NCBI GenBank assembly: GCA_937907455.1
Contig: CALESQ010000077.1
Coordinates: forward strand, 1-18,633
Source of the DNA: an uncultured Caldilineales bacterium
Lineage (GTDB): Bacteria > Chloroflexota > Anaerolineae > JAAEKA01
DNA: 18,633 bases
Direction: 5' to 3'
Position 1 is the first letter of the stretch; every line of letters begins with the position of its first letter. The position numbers and the translations under genes are program-made. Positions 6,779 through 14,246 of this stretch are shown one piece after another. A model generated the notes under the pieces. The model saw nothing but the letters and a program-made list of their open reading frames with translations. It was not told the DNA's origin and did no database searches.

Positions 6779-7630
6779 ATGCCGAATTTACCCGATGAGA
6801 TAAACCGCACCATTGCCGCAGCGTTGGCCGAAGACATTGGCGACGGTGATGTGACTACACTCAACACCATACCGGCTGATTTGTGGCTGCACGGCGTCTT
6901 TCTCGCCAAGCAAGCGGGTATCATCGCCGGGTTGAGGGTGGTGCAGGCTGTCTTCGCTCAGGTAGACCCGCGCGTTACCCTGTTGTTTGATGTAGCCGAT
7001 GGTGACCGTGTGACAGCCGGCCAGATTTTTGCTACACTTGCCGGGCCGGGCCGCGCCCTGCTCACCGGTGAACGGGTAGCGCTCAACTTTTTGCAGCGTA
7101 TGTCGGGTATTGCCACGCTTACCCGGCGCTATGTAGATGCCGTAGCCGGTACGCAGGCAGTGATTTTGGACACGCGTAAAACCGCACCTGGTCTGCGCGC
7201 GTTCGATAAATGGGCTGTGCATTTGGGTGGCGGTGAAAATCATCGCATCGGCCTCTACGACATGGCTATGATCAAGGACAACCACATCGCCGCGGTGGGT
7301 GGTCTGACCGAGGCCGTGCGCCGCGTGCGCAGCGGTGATGACCGGCAGCGCCCCATCGAGGTGGAGGTGACCACGTTGGCCCAACTGCGTGAGGCCCTTG
7401 CCTTGCCCGTGGATCGCATTCTGCTGGATAATATGAGCTTGCAGCAAATGGCTGAGGCTGTGCGCATTGCCGATGGCCGTGTTCCGCTGGAGGCCTCCGG
7501 CAACGTCAATTTGGATACGGTGGCTGCTATTGCTGCCACCGGTGTGGATTATATCTCGTCCGGCGCGCTTACCCATTCGGTGAAGGCGCTCGATATCAGC
7601 CTGGACATTGCTGTCCCCAAGCCTGAGTAG
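6779..7630 (+). CDS. nadC: Nicotinate-nucleotide pyrophosphorylase (quinolinate phosphoribosyltransferase)
   Basis: 283 residues, the normal length. It converts quinolinate and PRPP to nicotinate mononucleotide, CO2 and PPi in cytosolic de novo NAD synthesis. Seen in order: EDIGDGDVTT (18-27), ERVALNFLQRMSGIAT (98-113), DTRKTAPGLR (131-140), H155-R156, KDNH (166-169), EVE (194-196), LDNM (216-219) and EASGN (238-242); these are the PRPP- and quinolinate-binding segments. The start at 6779 is 5 nt after GGAGG; the longer frame from 6632 runs through the promoter and is rejected. Its partners nadA and nadB lie about 8 kb downstream on the same strand, separated by a respiratory gene set. Confidence 0.97.
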   Translation: MPNLPDEINRTIAAALAEDIGDGDVTTLNTIPADLWLHGVFLAKQAGIIAGLRVVQAVFAQVDPRVTLLFDVADGDRVTAGQIFATLAGPGRALLTGERVALNFLQRMSGIATLTRRYVDAVAGTQAVILDTRKTAPGLRAFDKWAVHLGGGENHRIGLYDMAMIKDNHIAAVGGLTEAVRRVRSGDDRQRPIEVEVTTLAQLREALALPVDRILLDNMSLQQMAEAVRIADGRVPLEASGNVNLDTVAAIAATGVDYISSGALTHSVKALDISLDIAVPKPE

Positions 7631-7636
7631 CCACAC

Positions 7637-8152
7637 ATGTTGACTCGACGTGAGTTTTTGCAGGTGACATGGGGCGCGCTGCTGGCTGCCGCTGGTGGCG
7701 TGTTGAGCAAGGCCGCCGGGCTTTTTTTGCAGTCGCCGCCGCGCTTGGGCCAGTTTGGTGGCCGTTTCATCGTGGGGTCGCTTGCTGCTCTGCCTCCGGC
7801 CGGCAGTGATCCGCTCAACGAAGCGACGGGGCGTTTCTGGCTGGTGCATAGCTCGCAGGGCCTGACTGCACTGCACAAGGCCTGCACCCATCTGGAATGC
7901 CTGTGCGAATGGGATGCCACCGCGCGCGAGTACCGTTGCCCGTGCCACGGCTCGCGCTTTGCCATCACCGGCGAACACATCGCCGGCCCTGCACCGCGCG
8001 ATCTGGATCGCTTTCCTGTGGAAGTGATCAACGCCGCGGGCGAGGTGGTGCTAGCTGCCGATCCGTGGGGTGAAGCACTGCCGCTTCATTCCGTGGAGAA
8101 CATCCCCGATCTGTTGATAGCGGTTGATACAGGTCAGGTGATCAAACAGTGA
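7637..8152 (+). CDS. Rieske [2Fe-2S] protein of a bc-type complex
   Basis: 171 residues. A Tat-type N-terminus, LTRREFLQ (2-9) with R4-R5, precedes a hydrophobic stretch (about 10-32) that probably stays as the membrane anchor. The cluster is bound by two boxes: CTHLEC (C83, H85, C88) and CPCHGS (C101, C103, H104). C83, H85, C101 and H104 are the expected ligands, and C88-C103 the usual disulfide; S106 is the residue that raises the potential in this family. It should pass electrons from quinol at cytochrome b to a cytochrome c. It starts 6 nt after nadC, without a clear Shine-Dalgarno, and its stop overlaps the next start by 4 nt. The matching cytochrome b is 4.5 kb downstream. Confidence 0.93.
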   Translation: MLTRREFLQVTWGALLAAAGGVLSKAAGLFLQSPPRLGQFGGRFIVGSLAALPPAGSDPLNEATGRFWLVHSSQGLTALHKACTHLECLCEWDATAREYRCPCHGSRFAITGEHIAGPAPRDLDRFPVEVINAAGEVVLAADPWGEALPLHSVENIPDLLIAVDTGQVIKQ

Positions 8153-9660
8153 TAGCCCGCCTGCCTTCATTACGCGCTCTGGCTTTGTTGTTTCTGCTGA
8201 GTTTGCTGAGCGGATGTGTCCCATTTACTCTGCCTGACCAGCAGCAAGACCAAGATACGCTCTTGCGTTCTGTGATCACCGCACAAGGGCTTACCGGCGA
8301 TCCGAGTGTGGGCCGTGAGCTGCCTGAAATTGATGATCCCCTGGCACAACTCGGCAAGGCGCTCTTTTACACCACCGCGCTCAGCGGCAATATGGATACC
8401 GCCTGCGCCACCTGTCACCATCCGCTGCTGGGCGGCGGCGACGGCTTAACCCTGTCCGTTGGTGTTGAGGCGCTTGACCCCACGCTGTTGGGGCCGGGAC
8501 GCAGCCACAGCAGCGGCGCTCCCAATGTGGCGCGCAATGCTCCCACCACCTTCAACATTGGCCTGTGGGATGCGGTGCAGTTCCACGATGGCCGCGTGGA
8601 AAGCCTGGATAAGCTGCCGCGGCAGGGCGGGGCCGGCCCGCGCGGCATTCATACTCCCGATGCACCGCCGGGCATGGCCGATCCGCAGGCCGGGGCCGAT
8701 CTGGTAGCCGCGCAAAGCCGTTTTCCCCTCACCGCGGTCACCGAGATGCGCGGCACCACGGTAGCTGCCTATCGCCCTAACCGTACCCTGCGCGCTTATC
8801 TCTGTGCCCGGCTGGGCGATTATGGCCCTGCCGCTGGTGAGTTGCCCGGTTCTGGCTGGCCTGCTGAGTTTGCTGCGGTATTCGGCCCGGCCACTTCGCC
8901 CCAAAGCCTGATCACTGATGCGCGCATTGCCGCGGCGCTAAGCGCGTTCCAGCGTTCGCAGTTGTTCGTGGATACACCCTGGCGTGCCTACGTGCAGGGT
9001 GATAGCACGGCACTCAGCCCGGCAGCTAAAAGCGGCGCGCTGCTCTTTTTGCAAACGCCGGAGCAGGGTGGCGCGGGCTGTGTGCTCTGCCACCGTGGTG
9101 ATTTTTTCACCGATGAGCAGTTCCATGCTCTGGCCGTGCCGCAGGTTGGCATAGGCAAGCAGGACGATCCTTATTACCAGCGCGCGGATGTACAGGCCGA
9201 AGATTTTGGCCGCTGGTACGCCACCTTCGCTGAACAGGATCGTTACCGTTTTCGCACGCCCACCCTGCTCAATGTGGCGGTTACTGCTCCGTATGGTCAC
9301 GACGGCGCCTATGCTACCCTGGAAGGCATTGTGCGTCACCATCTCGACCCGGCTGCTGCGCTGGCGAGCTACAACCCGGCCCAGCTTGATGCGGGTGTAG
9401 CCAGCCAGCTCACGGCGGCCTATGGCGCTAAGGCATTGGCCAAGCTGGAGCAGGATCGTCGCAGCGGTGCGCTGCTTTTGCCCACTGCGGCGCTTTCCGA
9501 CAGCCAGATTGACGATTTGCTGGCTTTTCTGGCCGCGCTTACCGATTCGTGCGTGCAGGATGCCGCTTGTCTGGCTCCCTGGCTGCCCGACCCGGCTACT
9601 CCTGATCCCGATGGCCTGCGCCTTGCTGCGCAGTTCACCGCTGCCGAGGATACTCCCTGA
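8149..9660 (+). CDS. Dihaem cytochrome c peroxidase/MauG-family lipoprotein
   Basis: 503 residues from a GTG start that overlaps the Rieske stop (GTGA). A lipobox ending LLSGC (C23) predicts a lipid-anchored exported protein. Two haem c sites are present, CATCH (C86-H90) and CVLCH (C311-H315), each in its usual family context: ALFYTTALSGNMDTACATCH and, towards the C-terminus, RTPTLLNVAVTAPYGHDGAYATL (369-391). QFHDGRVESL (144-153) is also typical. The family holds bacterial H2O2-reducing CcpA enzymes and MauG, which builds the tryptophan-derived quinone of methylamine dehydrogenase; I cannot separate these from sequence alone. The gene is longer than classical CcpA (about 320 residues). Its neighbour downstream is an amine-oxidase-like protein, which favours a MauG-like reading. 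Confidence 0.9.
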   Translation: MIARLPSLRALALLFLLSLLSGCVPFTLPDQQQDQDTLLRSVITAQGLTGDPSVGRELPEIDDPLAQLGKALFYTTALSGNMDTACATCHHPLLGGGDGLTLSVGVEALDPTLLGPGRSHSSGAPNVARNAPTTFNIGLWDAVQFHDGRVESLDKLPRQGGAGPRGIHTPDAPPGMADPQAGADLVAAQSRFPLTAVTEMRGTTVAAYRPNRTLRAYLCARLGDYGPAAGELPGSGWPAEFAAVFGPATSPQSLITDARIAAALSAFQRSQLFVDTPWRAYVQGDSTALSPAAKSGALLFLQTPEQGGAGCVLCHRGDFFTDEQFHALAVPQVGIGKQDDPYYQRADVQAEDFGRWYATFAEQDRYRFRTPTLLNVAVTAPYGHDGAYATLEGIVRHHLDPAAALASYNPAQLDAGVASQLTAAYGAKALAKLEQDRRSGALLLPTAALSDSQIDDLLAFLAALTDSCVQDAACLAPWLPDPATPDPDGLRLAAQFTAAEDTP

Positions 9661-11486
9661 TGCGTACCCGTTTTTGCTTTTTGCTTGCACTGCTGTTGCT
9701 TGCTCTGGTTTTGGCTGGCTGCGAATCCCAACAAACTACGCCCGTACCCACTGCACCCAGCGTGACTTCGCCATCGCCTGCCGGTGCTACGCCTACTCCG
9801 GATCCCGGCGTGTTGGCCGCGCCGGTGGATCGCGCGGCTTTGCTGGCGGCTGTCCCGGCGTTGGCGGATCGTGAGGCGCGTTTTGCCGCAGCGCTAGCCG
9901 GTGATCAGCCGATTTTAACACTGGACAGCGGTTTGGATGATCGCCAGCAGCAGGCGCAGGCTCTGGCCGTGGCTGATCCGCAGGTGCAGTTCTTTGCCCG
10001 TGACGTGCAGACGCAGCAGCCGGTGCGCAGCGAGATTATGCTGGTGCGGCCAGCCTTGCCCAGCGATTTCACTCAAGCCACCGCGGTGCTGTGTCCGGGC
10101 AGCGATTGTTATCGCGTGGAGATGTTTAACTACAGCGCCAATGCCACTGTGGTGATGCTGGTCAATCTGCGGCAGCAGCAGGTGGTGGATATCACCTTCA
10201 ACCCGGATGTGCAGCCTGAGCTGCCTCCGTATCTGGCTGATCTGGCTGTGCAGATTGCCATTCATTCGCCTGAGGTGGCTGATGCGCTGGGTTTCAAGCC
10301 GGGGGCGGGGCTGGCCGGCATGCCGGGGGTGAAAACTGCACTCAACAACAGCCAATGCGAACGATCACATCATCTGTGCGTGGGGCCAACCTTCCGCGTG
10401 GATGATCGCTTCTTGTGGGCCATTGTTGATCTGACCGAGGGCCGACTGGTGGGCACACGCTGGACGCCGGTGGGCAACGGCAACGATTATCCCGTCACCG
10501 AGCAGAGCTTGCAGGATGCCGTGGTGATGGCCGATTATTGTGAAAAAGTGCTATCGCTGGAGCAGCAGGGCTGGCAAATGGAGTACACTCTTACCTCGTC
10601 GGATGGGCTGGAGGTGAAGAACGTGCGCTACAACGATAAGCCGGTACTTGCCAGCGCCAAGATTGTGGATTGGCATGTTAGCTATTCTGGCACAGATGGC
10701 TTTGGTTACAGCGATGCCACCGGTTGCCCGCTGTTCAGCACGGCCTCGGTGGTGGCCTTCAATGGGCCGGCTGTGCAACCTATTCGCCAGGGTGATGCGG
10801 TGATTGGCTTTGCGCTGGAGCAGGATTTTCGCAGCGAGCTGTGGCCTGCGGCCTGCAACTATCGCTATGTCCAGCGCTATGAATTCTACAACGACGGTAG
10901 CTTCCGCGTAGGTGGCATGAACATGGGCCGCGGGTGCAGCAACCGCGGCATCTATCGCCCGGTGGTGCGCATTGATTTGGCCTCTGGCGCAGATGGCGTG
11001 GACAGCGAGGTACAACGCTGGGACGGCACAGCCTGGCAGCCGTGGAACGAGGAAGGCTGGGTGTTGCAAGATGCTGAAGCCCCACACACTGCCGATGGCT
11101 ACGACCTGCGCATCAGCGGTGCGCAGGGCCGCGGCTATTATCTGGCTGTGAACCGCGGCCAACTGGCAGGCGGCGAGCGCGGTGACACGCCCTATTTTTT
11201 CCTGACACTGCACAAGCCGGAAGAAGGCGATGCCGACATGATCACTATCGGCTCGTGCTGCAACAACGATTATCAGCAGGGGCCGGAAAAATTCCTCACT
11301 CCGGCCGAGTCGGTGGCCGGGCAGAACAGTGTGCTGTGGTACGTGCCGCAGATTAAAAACGACGATACCCCCGGCGCACAATACTGCTGGACGGAAAGCA
11401 CGCTTCAGGATGGCCTGCCTCAAATCACGACCTATCCTTGCGCCTTTGGCCCGCTGTTTGTGCCTGTTGCAGTGAGTGACCAGTAA
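9660..11486 (+). CDS. Lipoprotein resembling copper amine oxidase, with copper ligands not visible
   Basis: 608 residues. The signal peptide ends in LAGC (C21) and is followed by a Thr/Pro-rich linker. Several segments align by eye with copper amine oxidases: PEVADALGF (about 200), GLEVKNVRY and KPVLASAKIVDWHVSY (316-342), Y350-x-D352 in the place of the gate tyrosine and catalytic base, and CNYRYVQRYEFYNDGSF (399-415), where Y401 holds the position of the topaquinone tyrosine. The acidic residue usually after that tyrosine is R402. The copper His-x-His motif before R-L-D reads G430-I-Y432 before R437-I438-D439, and no third histidine is seen near VLWYVPQIKNDD. So either it is a non-copper homologue or it carries a different cofactor. 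It overlaps the preceding gene by 1 nt. The family call rests on motif comparison by eye; a domain search should test it. Confidence 0.6.
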   Translation: MRTRFCFLLALLLLALVLAGCESQQTTPVPTAPSVTSPSPAGATPTPDPGVLAAPVDRAALLAAVPALADREARFAAALAGDQPILTLDSGLDDRQQQAQALAVADPQVQFFARDVQTQQPVRSEIMLVRPALPSDFTQATAVLCPGSDCYRVEMFNYSANATVVMLVNLRQQQVVDITFNPDVQPELPPYLADLAVQIAIHSPEVADALGFKPGAGLAGMPGVKTALNNSQCERSHHLCVGPTFRVDDRFLWAIVDLTEGRLVGTRWTPVGNGNDYPVTEQSLQDAVVMADYCEKVLSLEQQGWQMEYTLTSSDGLEVKNVRYNDKPVLASAKIVDWHVSYSGTDGFGYSDATGCPLFSTASVVAFNGPAVQPIRQGDAVIGFALEQDFRSELWPAACNYRYVQRYEFYNDGSFRVGGMNMGRGCSNRGIYRPVVRIDLASGADGVDSEVQRWDGTAWQPWNEEGWVLQDAEAPHTADGYDLRISGAQGRGYYLAVNRGQLAGGERGDTPYFFLTLHKPEEGDADMITIGSCCNNDYQQGPEKFLTPAESVAGQNSVLWYVPQIKNDDTPGAQYCWTESTLQDGLPQITTYPCAFGPLFVPVAVSDQ

Positions 11487-11515
11487 TCAGTAATCAGTAA
11501 GCAGTAAGCAGTTCA
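11481..11515 (+). repeat. Heptamer array CAGTAAT/CAGTAAG starting at a stop codon
   Basis: The units are CAGTAAT (11481), CAGTAAT (11488), CAGTAAG (11495), CAGTAAG (11502) and a partial CAGTTCA (11509). The first unit contains the TAA stop (11484-11486) of the amine-oxidase-like gene, and the following TAA triplets fall in the other two frames. The layout matches the TTACGAG array at the MOSC stop codon. Confidence 0.85.
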
Positions 11516-11542
11516 GAGCTGCGAGCGTCGTTTGTGCGCCTG

Positions 11543-11574
11543 AGCGGTTTTGCTACGGCCGCAGACGGCCCGCT
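11543..11574 (+). terminator. Weak terminator-like hairpin
   Basis: The outer pairing is AGCGG (11543-11547) with CCGCT (11570-11574), and the inner pairing is GGCCG (11557-11561) with CGGCC (11566-11570); they share one base, so the stem is imperfect. TTCTTGG follows, which is a poor T-run. It could weaken read-through between the amine-oxidase-like gene and the propeller-like gene. The rest of the 112-nt gap (11487-11598) holds the heptamer array and nothing else I can support. Confidence 0.25.
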
Positions 11575-11598
11575 TTCTTGGTTCCAGAAGAGCATTCG

Positions 11599-12657
11599 AT
11601 GACAAAACACAAGTCTTCTCGCACTCACGGTGCGCCGCTGCGCAAGCAGACCGCTCAGCGCGTCGCACAACGCCGGTCACCCTGGCTGCCCCTGGGCCTG
11701 GGTGCGGTGGCTGTTGCGGCACTGCTGCTGTGGCTCGTCTTGGGCCGTGACCAACAACCGGCAACCCCAACACCTGTCAACGCTACAGCCACTGCACCGG
11801 CGAGTGTCTCGCCGTGGCCGGTTGGACCTGCCGACGGCTGCCGCGCCGGCCCGCGCTTTCAAACCGCGCTGGGAACCAGTGCTCAAGCCGCACTAGCCAC
11901 CAACCTGACCAACATCAAGGGCCTGGCTATTTTCGACCCGGCAGCTAACAGCGGGCAGGGCAGCCTTTACCAACATCCAAGCTGGGATGATGCCGGGTAT
12001 CTGGGGCCGTTCTTCAGCGACCGTGATGGTAATATTTTCACCGCACCAGTACCGCTGGTCAGTCTGGTAGATAATCCTCCCGATCAGCAGAACCGTGTCT
12101 ACCGCGTTGACACCGACACCCAGGCCATGAGCCTTTTTGCTGAGTTGCCCGCGGCGCAGCCTGCCAGCGGTAACCCGTTTGGCGTGGTGGGCCTGGCCTA
12201 TGACTGCGATACCAACAGCCTGTATGCCTCCTCGATAGCCGGTTCCACCGCCGCGCAGGAGGCGGGACGCATTTTCCACCTCGACGCTGCCACCGGCCAA
12301 CTGCTTGATCAACTCGATAACGTGGATGCGATGGGCATTGGCGTGTTCAACAGCACCGAAGGAAAACGGCTTTACATTGCCCACATTCGCACCCAGCAGA
12401 TCAGTTCTATTGCGCTGGATGCTCTGGGCCGCTTCACAGGCGAGCCGCGTTTGGAATTCAGCTATGCCAGCCATATCGCAGGAGGCCGCGCTGTGGTGCG
12501 ACGCATTCGCTTCACCAATGCCCAACAGATGGTGATGAACATGATGGACTTCAACTACAGCCTGCAAGTCGCCAGCGAGCAGATCGAGGATTTGCTGACC
12601 TATCAGTACGATCCGGCCAGCAATGCCTGGACCTTTACCAGTCTGCAAGCTAAATAA
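11599..12657 (+). CDS. Membrane-anchored, beta-propeller-like exported protein
   Basis: 352 residues; family not recognised with certainty. A basic N-terminus (1-26) and one hydrophobic helix (about 27-49) are followed by a Thr/Pro/Ala linker, so the body is probably outside the membrane. The body has repeated strand-like segments such as FGVVGLAYDCDTNSLYAS, then GRIFHLDAATGQLLDQLD and RLYIAHIRTQQISSIALD, of the kind seen in NHL/SMP-30-like propellers, with about four to six visible blades. The ATG at 11599 is preferred over a TTG at 11578; GAAGAG lies 7 nt upstream. It is followed 14 nt later by cytochrome b. Its position beside the MauG-like and amine-oxidase-like genes suggests a binding or structural partner, as propeller subunits are in some quinone-cofactor amine dehydrogenases. 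That comparison is inference. Confidence 0.65.
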   Translation: MTKHKSSRTHGAPLRKQTAQRVAQRRSPWLPLGLGAVAVAALLLWLVLGRDQQPATPTPVNATATAPASVSPWPVGPADGCRAGPRFQTALGTSAQAALATNLTNIKGLAIFDPAANSGQGSLYQHPSWDDAGYLGPFFSDRDGNIFTAPVPLVSLVDNPPDQQNRVYRVDTDTQAMSLFAELPAAQPASGNPFGVVGLAYDCDTNSLYASSIAGSTAAQEAGRIFHLDAATGQLLDQLDNVDAMGIGVFNSTEGKRLYIAHIRTQQISSIALDALGRFTGEPRLEFSYASHIAGGRAVVRRIRFTNAQQMVMNMMDFNYSLQVASEQIEDLLTYQYDPASNAWTFTSLQAK

Positions 12658-12671
12658 CAGGCCCGTATCCC

Positions 12672-14246
12672 GTGACCTCTCCCTCTCCCTCAGCTTCTCC
12701 GCCGCCGCGCTCACCTGCCGCGTTGCTTGATCGCGTGCTGGCTGCGCTGCTGGTGGGCCTGCGATGGGCCGATCTGCGCGCGCTGGCGCGCGGCGAGGCA
12801 TTGCCCCGGCCCGATCCGCGGCTGGTCGCCCATAGCCGCTCCTTTTGGCTGCATCTGCGGCCGCGCTACTATCACGCTGCGGCCACACGGTTTACGCACA
12901 CCTTTCGCCTGGGGCTGTTGGCTACCCTGCTGCTGGTGGTGGAGACGCTCACCGGCGTGCTGTTGATGTTTTATTACACCCCGTCGCCTGAGCAGGCATA
13001 CAGCGACATGGTGCGTCTGCTCAGCCGCGTACCTTTCGGCCAGATCGTGCGCGATCTGCATCGGCTGGGCGGCGAGGCGCTGCTGGTGGTGGTGCTGCTG
13101 CACATGCTGCGCACCTACCTCACCGGTTCGTACAAGGCTCCGCGGCGTTTTACCTGGTTGACCGGCGTGCTGCTGCTGCTGGCTGTGTTGTTTCTCAGCT
13201 TCAGCGGCTATCTGCTGCCGTGGGATCAACTTGGCTACTGGGCGGTGACTATTGGCGTCAGCATGGCCGGATACCTGCCCACAGGGCTGGCACAGGGGGT
13301 GCAAACCCTGCTGGGCGGTGGGGACGGCAGTGGAGCGGATGTCTTGTTGCGCTTTTACCTGCTGCATGTGCTGTTTGTACCGCTGCTCACTGGGCTTGGC
13401 TTTGCCTTGCACTACTACAAAGTGGTGCGCGTGGGGATTTCGCTGCCCGCGGCGCTGGAGCAGCCCGGCGAGGACACCGCCCGACGCGTGCCTCTCGCAC
13501 AACGGGTGTACACCATTCCCGATGTGCTGCGCTCTGAGCTGATTTGGGCCGAGCTGCTGCTGTTGCTGTTGCTGGGTGCAGTGGTGTTGGGCGTATACCG
13601 CGGCGCTGCCCTGGGCAATCCCGCTGATCCGTTACACACACCGCTGGGATCGCGTGCCCCCTGGTATTTCCGTTGGCTGCAAGGCCTGCTCACCCTGGGC
13701 GATCCCGTCCTGACCGGCGTTGTTCCCGCCACCCTGCTGCTGCTGGGGCTGATCCTGCTGCCGTTGCTGGATCGCAGCCGCCACCGCCGCCTGCGCCGCC
13801 GCCCGCTGGCGCTGCTGTTGCCGCTGCCGCTGATCGCCTTGCTGCTGCTGGGTACCGTGTTGGAAAGCAAGTACTCTGGGGGTAGTCTGAGCGGTTTGCC
13901 TGCGCCTAAAGCCATTGCCTACACCGTGCTACCCGAAGAGAGTGTCGGCCCCCTGCGTGCCTTACCCTGGGAGGCGTTGCCGCCCGGCGTATGGGATACC
14001 CGCACGCTGGACAGCAACGGCGCACCTGAGCCGCTGCGCGCCGTGCTGGCTCAGATCAATGCGCTGATCGAGCAGCCACCGGGCAACCCTTCTTTTGGCA
14101 CAGCCACCCATGCCACCCTGGTGATCAGCCAGTGGCAGGCTGATTTGAAGCGGCTGGTGCTGCGTGTCTTCTGGCAAAGCGCCGACGGACAGCCCCAAGT
14201 GCTGGAGCGTGAAGTGTATTTGGCAGGCGGAGGGCGCTATGACTGA
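12672..14246 (+). CDS. Fused cytochrome b (b6 plus subunit-IV-like) with C-terminal extension
   Basis: 524 residues from a GTG start. Residues 70-260 carry the four haem ligands: H130 and H144 (13 residues between) and H232 and H247 (14 between). The 14-residue gap in the second pair is the b6-type spacing, not the mitochondrial bc1 spacing. SFSGYLLPWDQLGYWAV is the typical segment between them. A subunit-IV-like part follows (about 285-400). Its quinol-oxidation motif reads A329-P330-W331-Y332 in place of PEWY, so the usual glutamate is absent. From about 400 there is a 120-residue tail without homology that I recognise, probably on the outer side. It should take quinol electrons to the Rieske protein and trihaem cytochrome c. 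It overlaps the next gene by 8 nt. Confidence 0.93.
   Translation: MTSPSPSASPPPRSPAALLDRVLAALLVGLRWADLRALARGEALPRPDPRLVAHSRSFWLHLRPRYYHAAATRFTHTFRLGLLATLLLVVETLTGVLLMFYYTPSPEQAYSDMVRLLSRVPFGQIVRDLHRLGGEALLVVVLLHMLRTYLTGSYKAPRRFTWLTGVLLLLAVLFLSFSGYLLPWDQLGYWAVTIGVSMAGYLPTGLAQGVQTLLGGGDGSGADVLLRFYLLHVLFVPLLTGLGFALHYYKVVRVGISLPAALEQPGEDTARRVPLAQRVYTIPDVLRSELIWAELLLLLLLGAVVLGVYRGAALGNPADPLHTPLGSRAPWYFRWLQGLLTLGDPVLTGVVPATLLLLGLILLPLLDRSRHRRLRRRPLALLLPLPLIALLLLGTVLESKYSGGSLSGLPAPKAIAYTVLPEESVGPLRALPWEALPPGVWDTRTLDSNGAPEPLRAVLAQINALIEQPPGNPSFGTATHATLVISQWQADLKRLVLRVFWQSADGQPQVLEREVYLAGGGRYD

Noticed and set aside
6788..7978. A 396-codon open frame on the minus strand opposite nadC and the Rieske gene
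   Set aside because: It is opposite two certain genes, shows no family motif, and its composition (Gln, His and Arg rich) is what GC-rich coding DNA gives on its other strand.
10551..11423. A 290-codon open frame opposite the amine-oxidase-like gene, plus other long antisense frames at 8938-9690, 12711-13502 and 14125-14994
   Set aside because: All mirror real genes, lack motifs, and arise from third-position GC bias.
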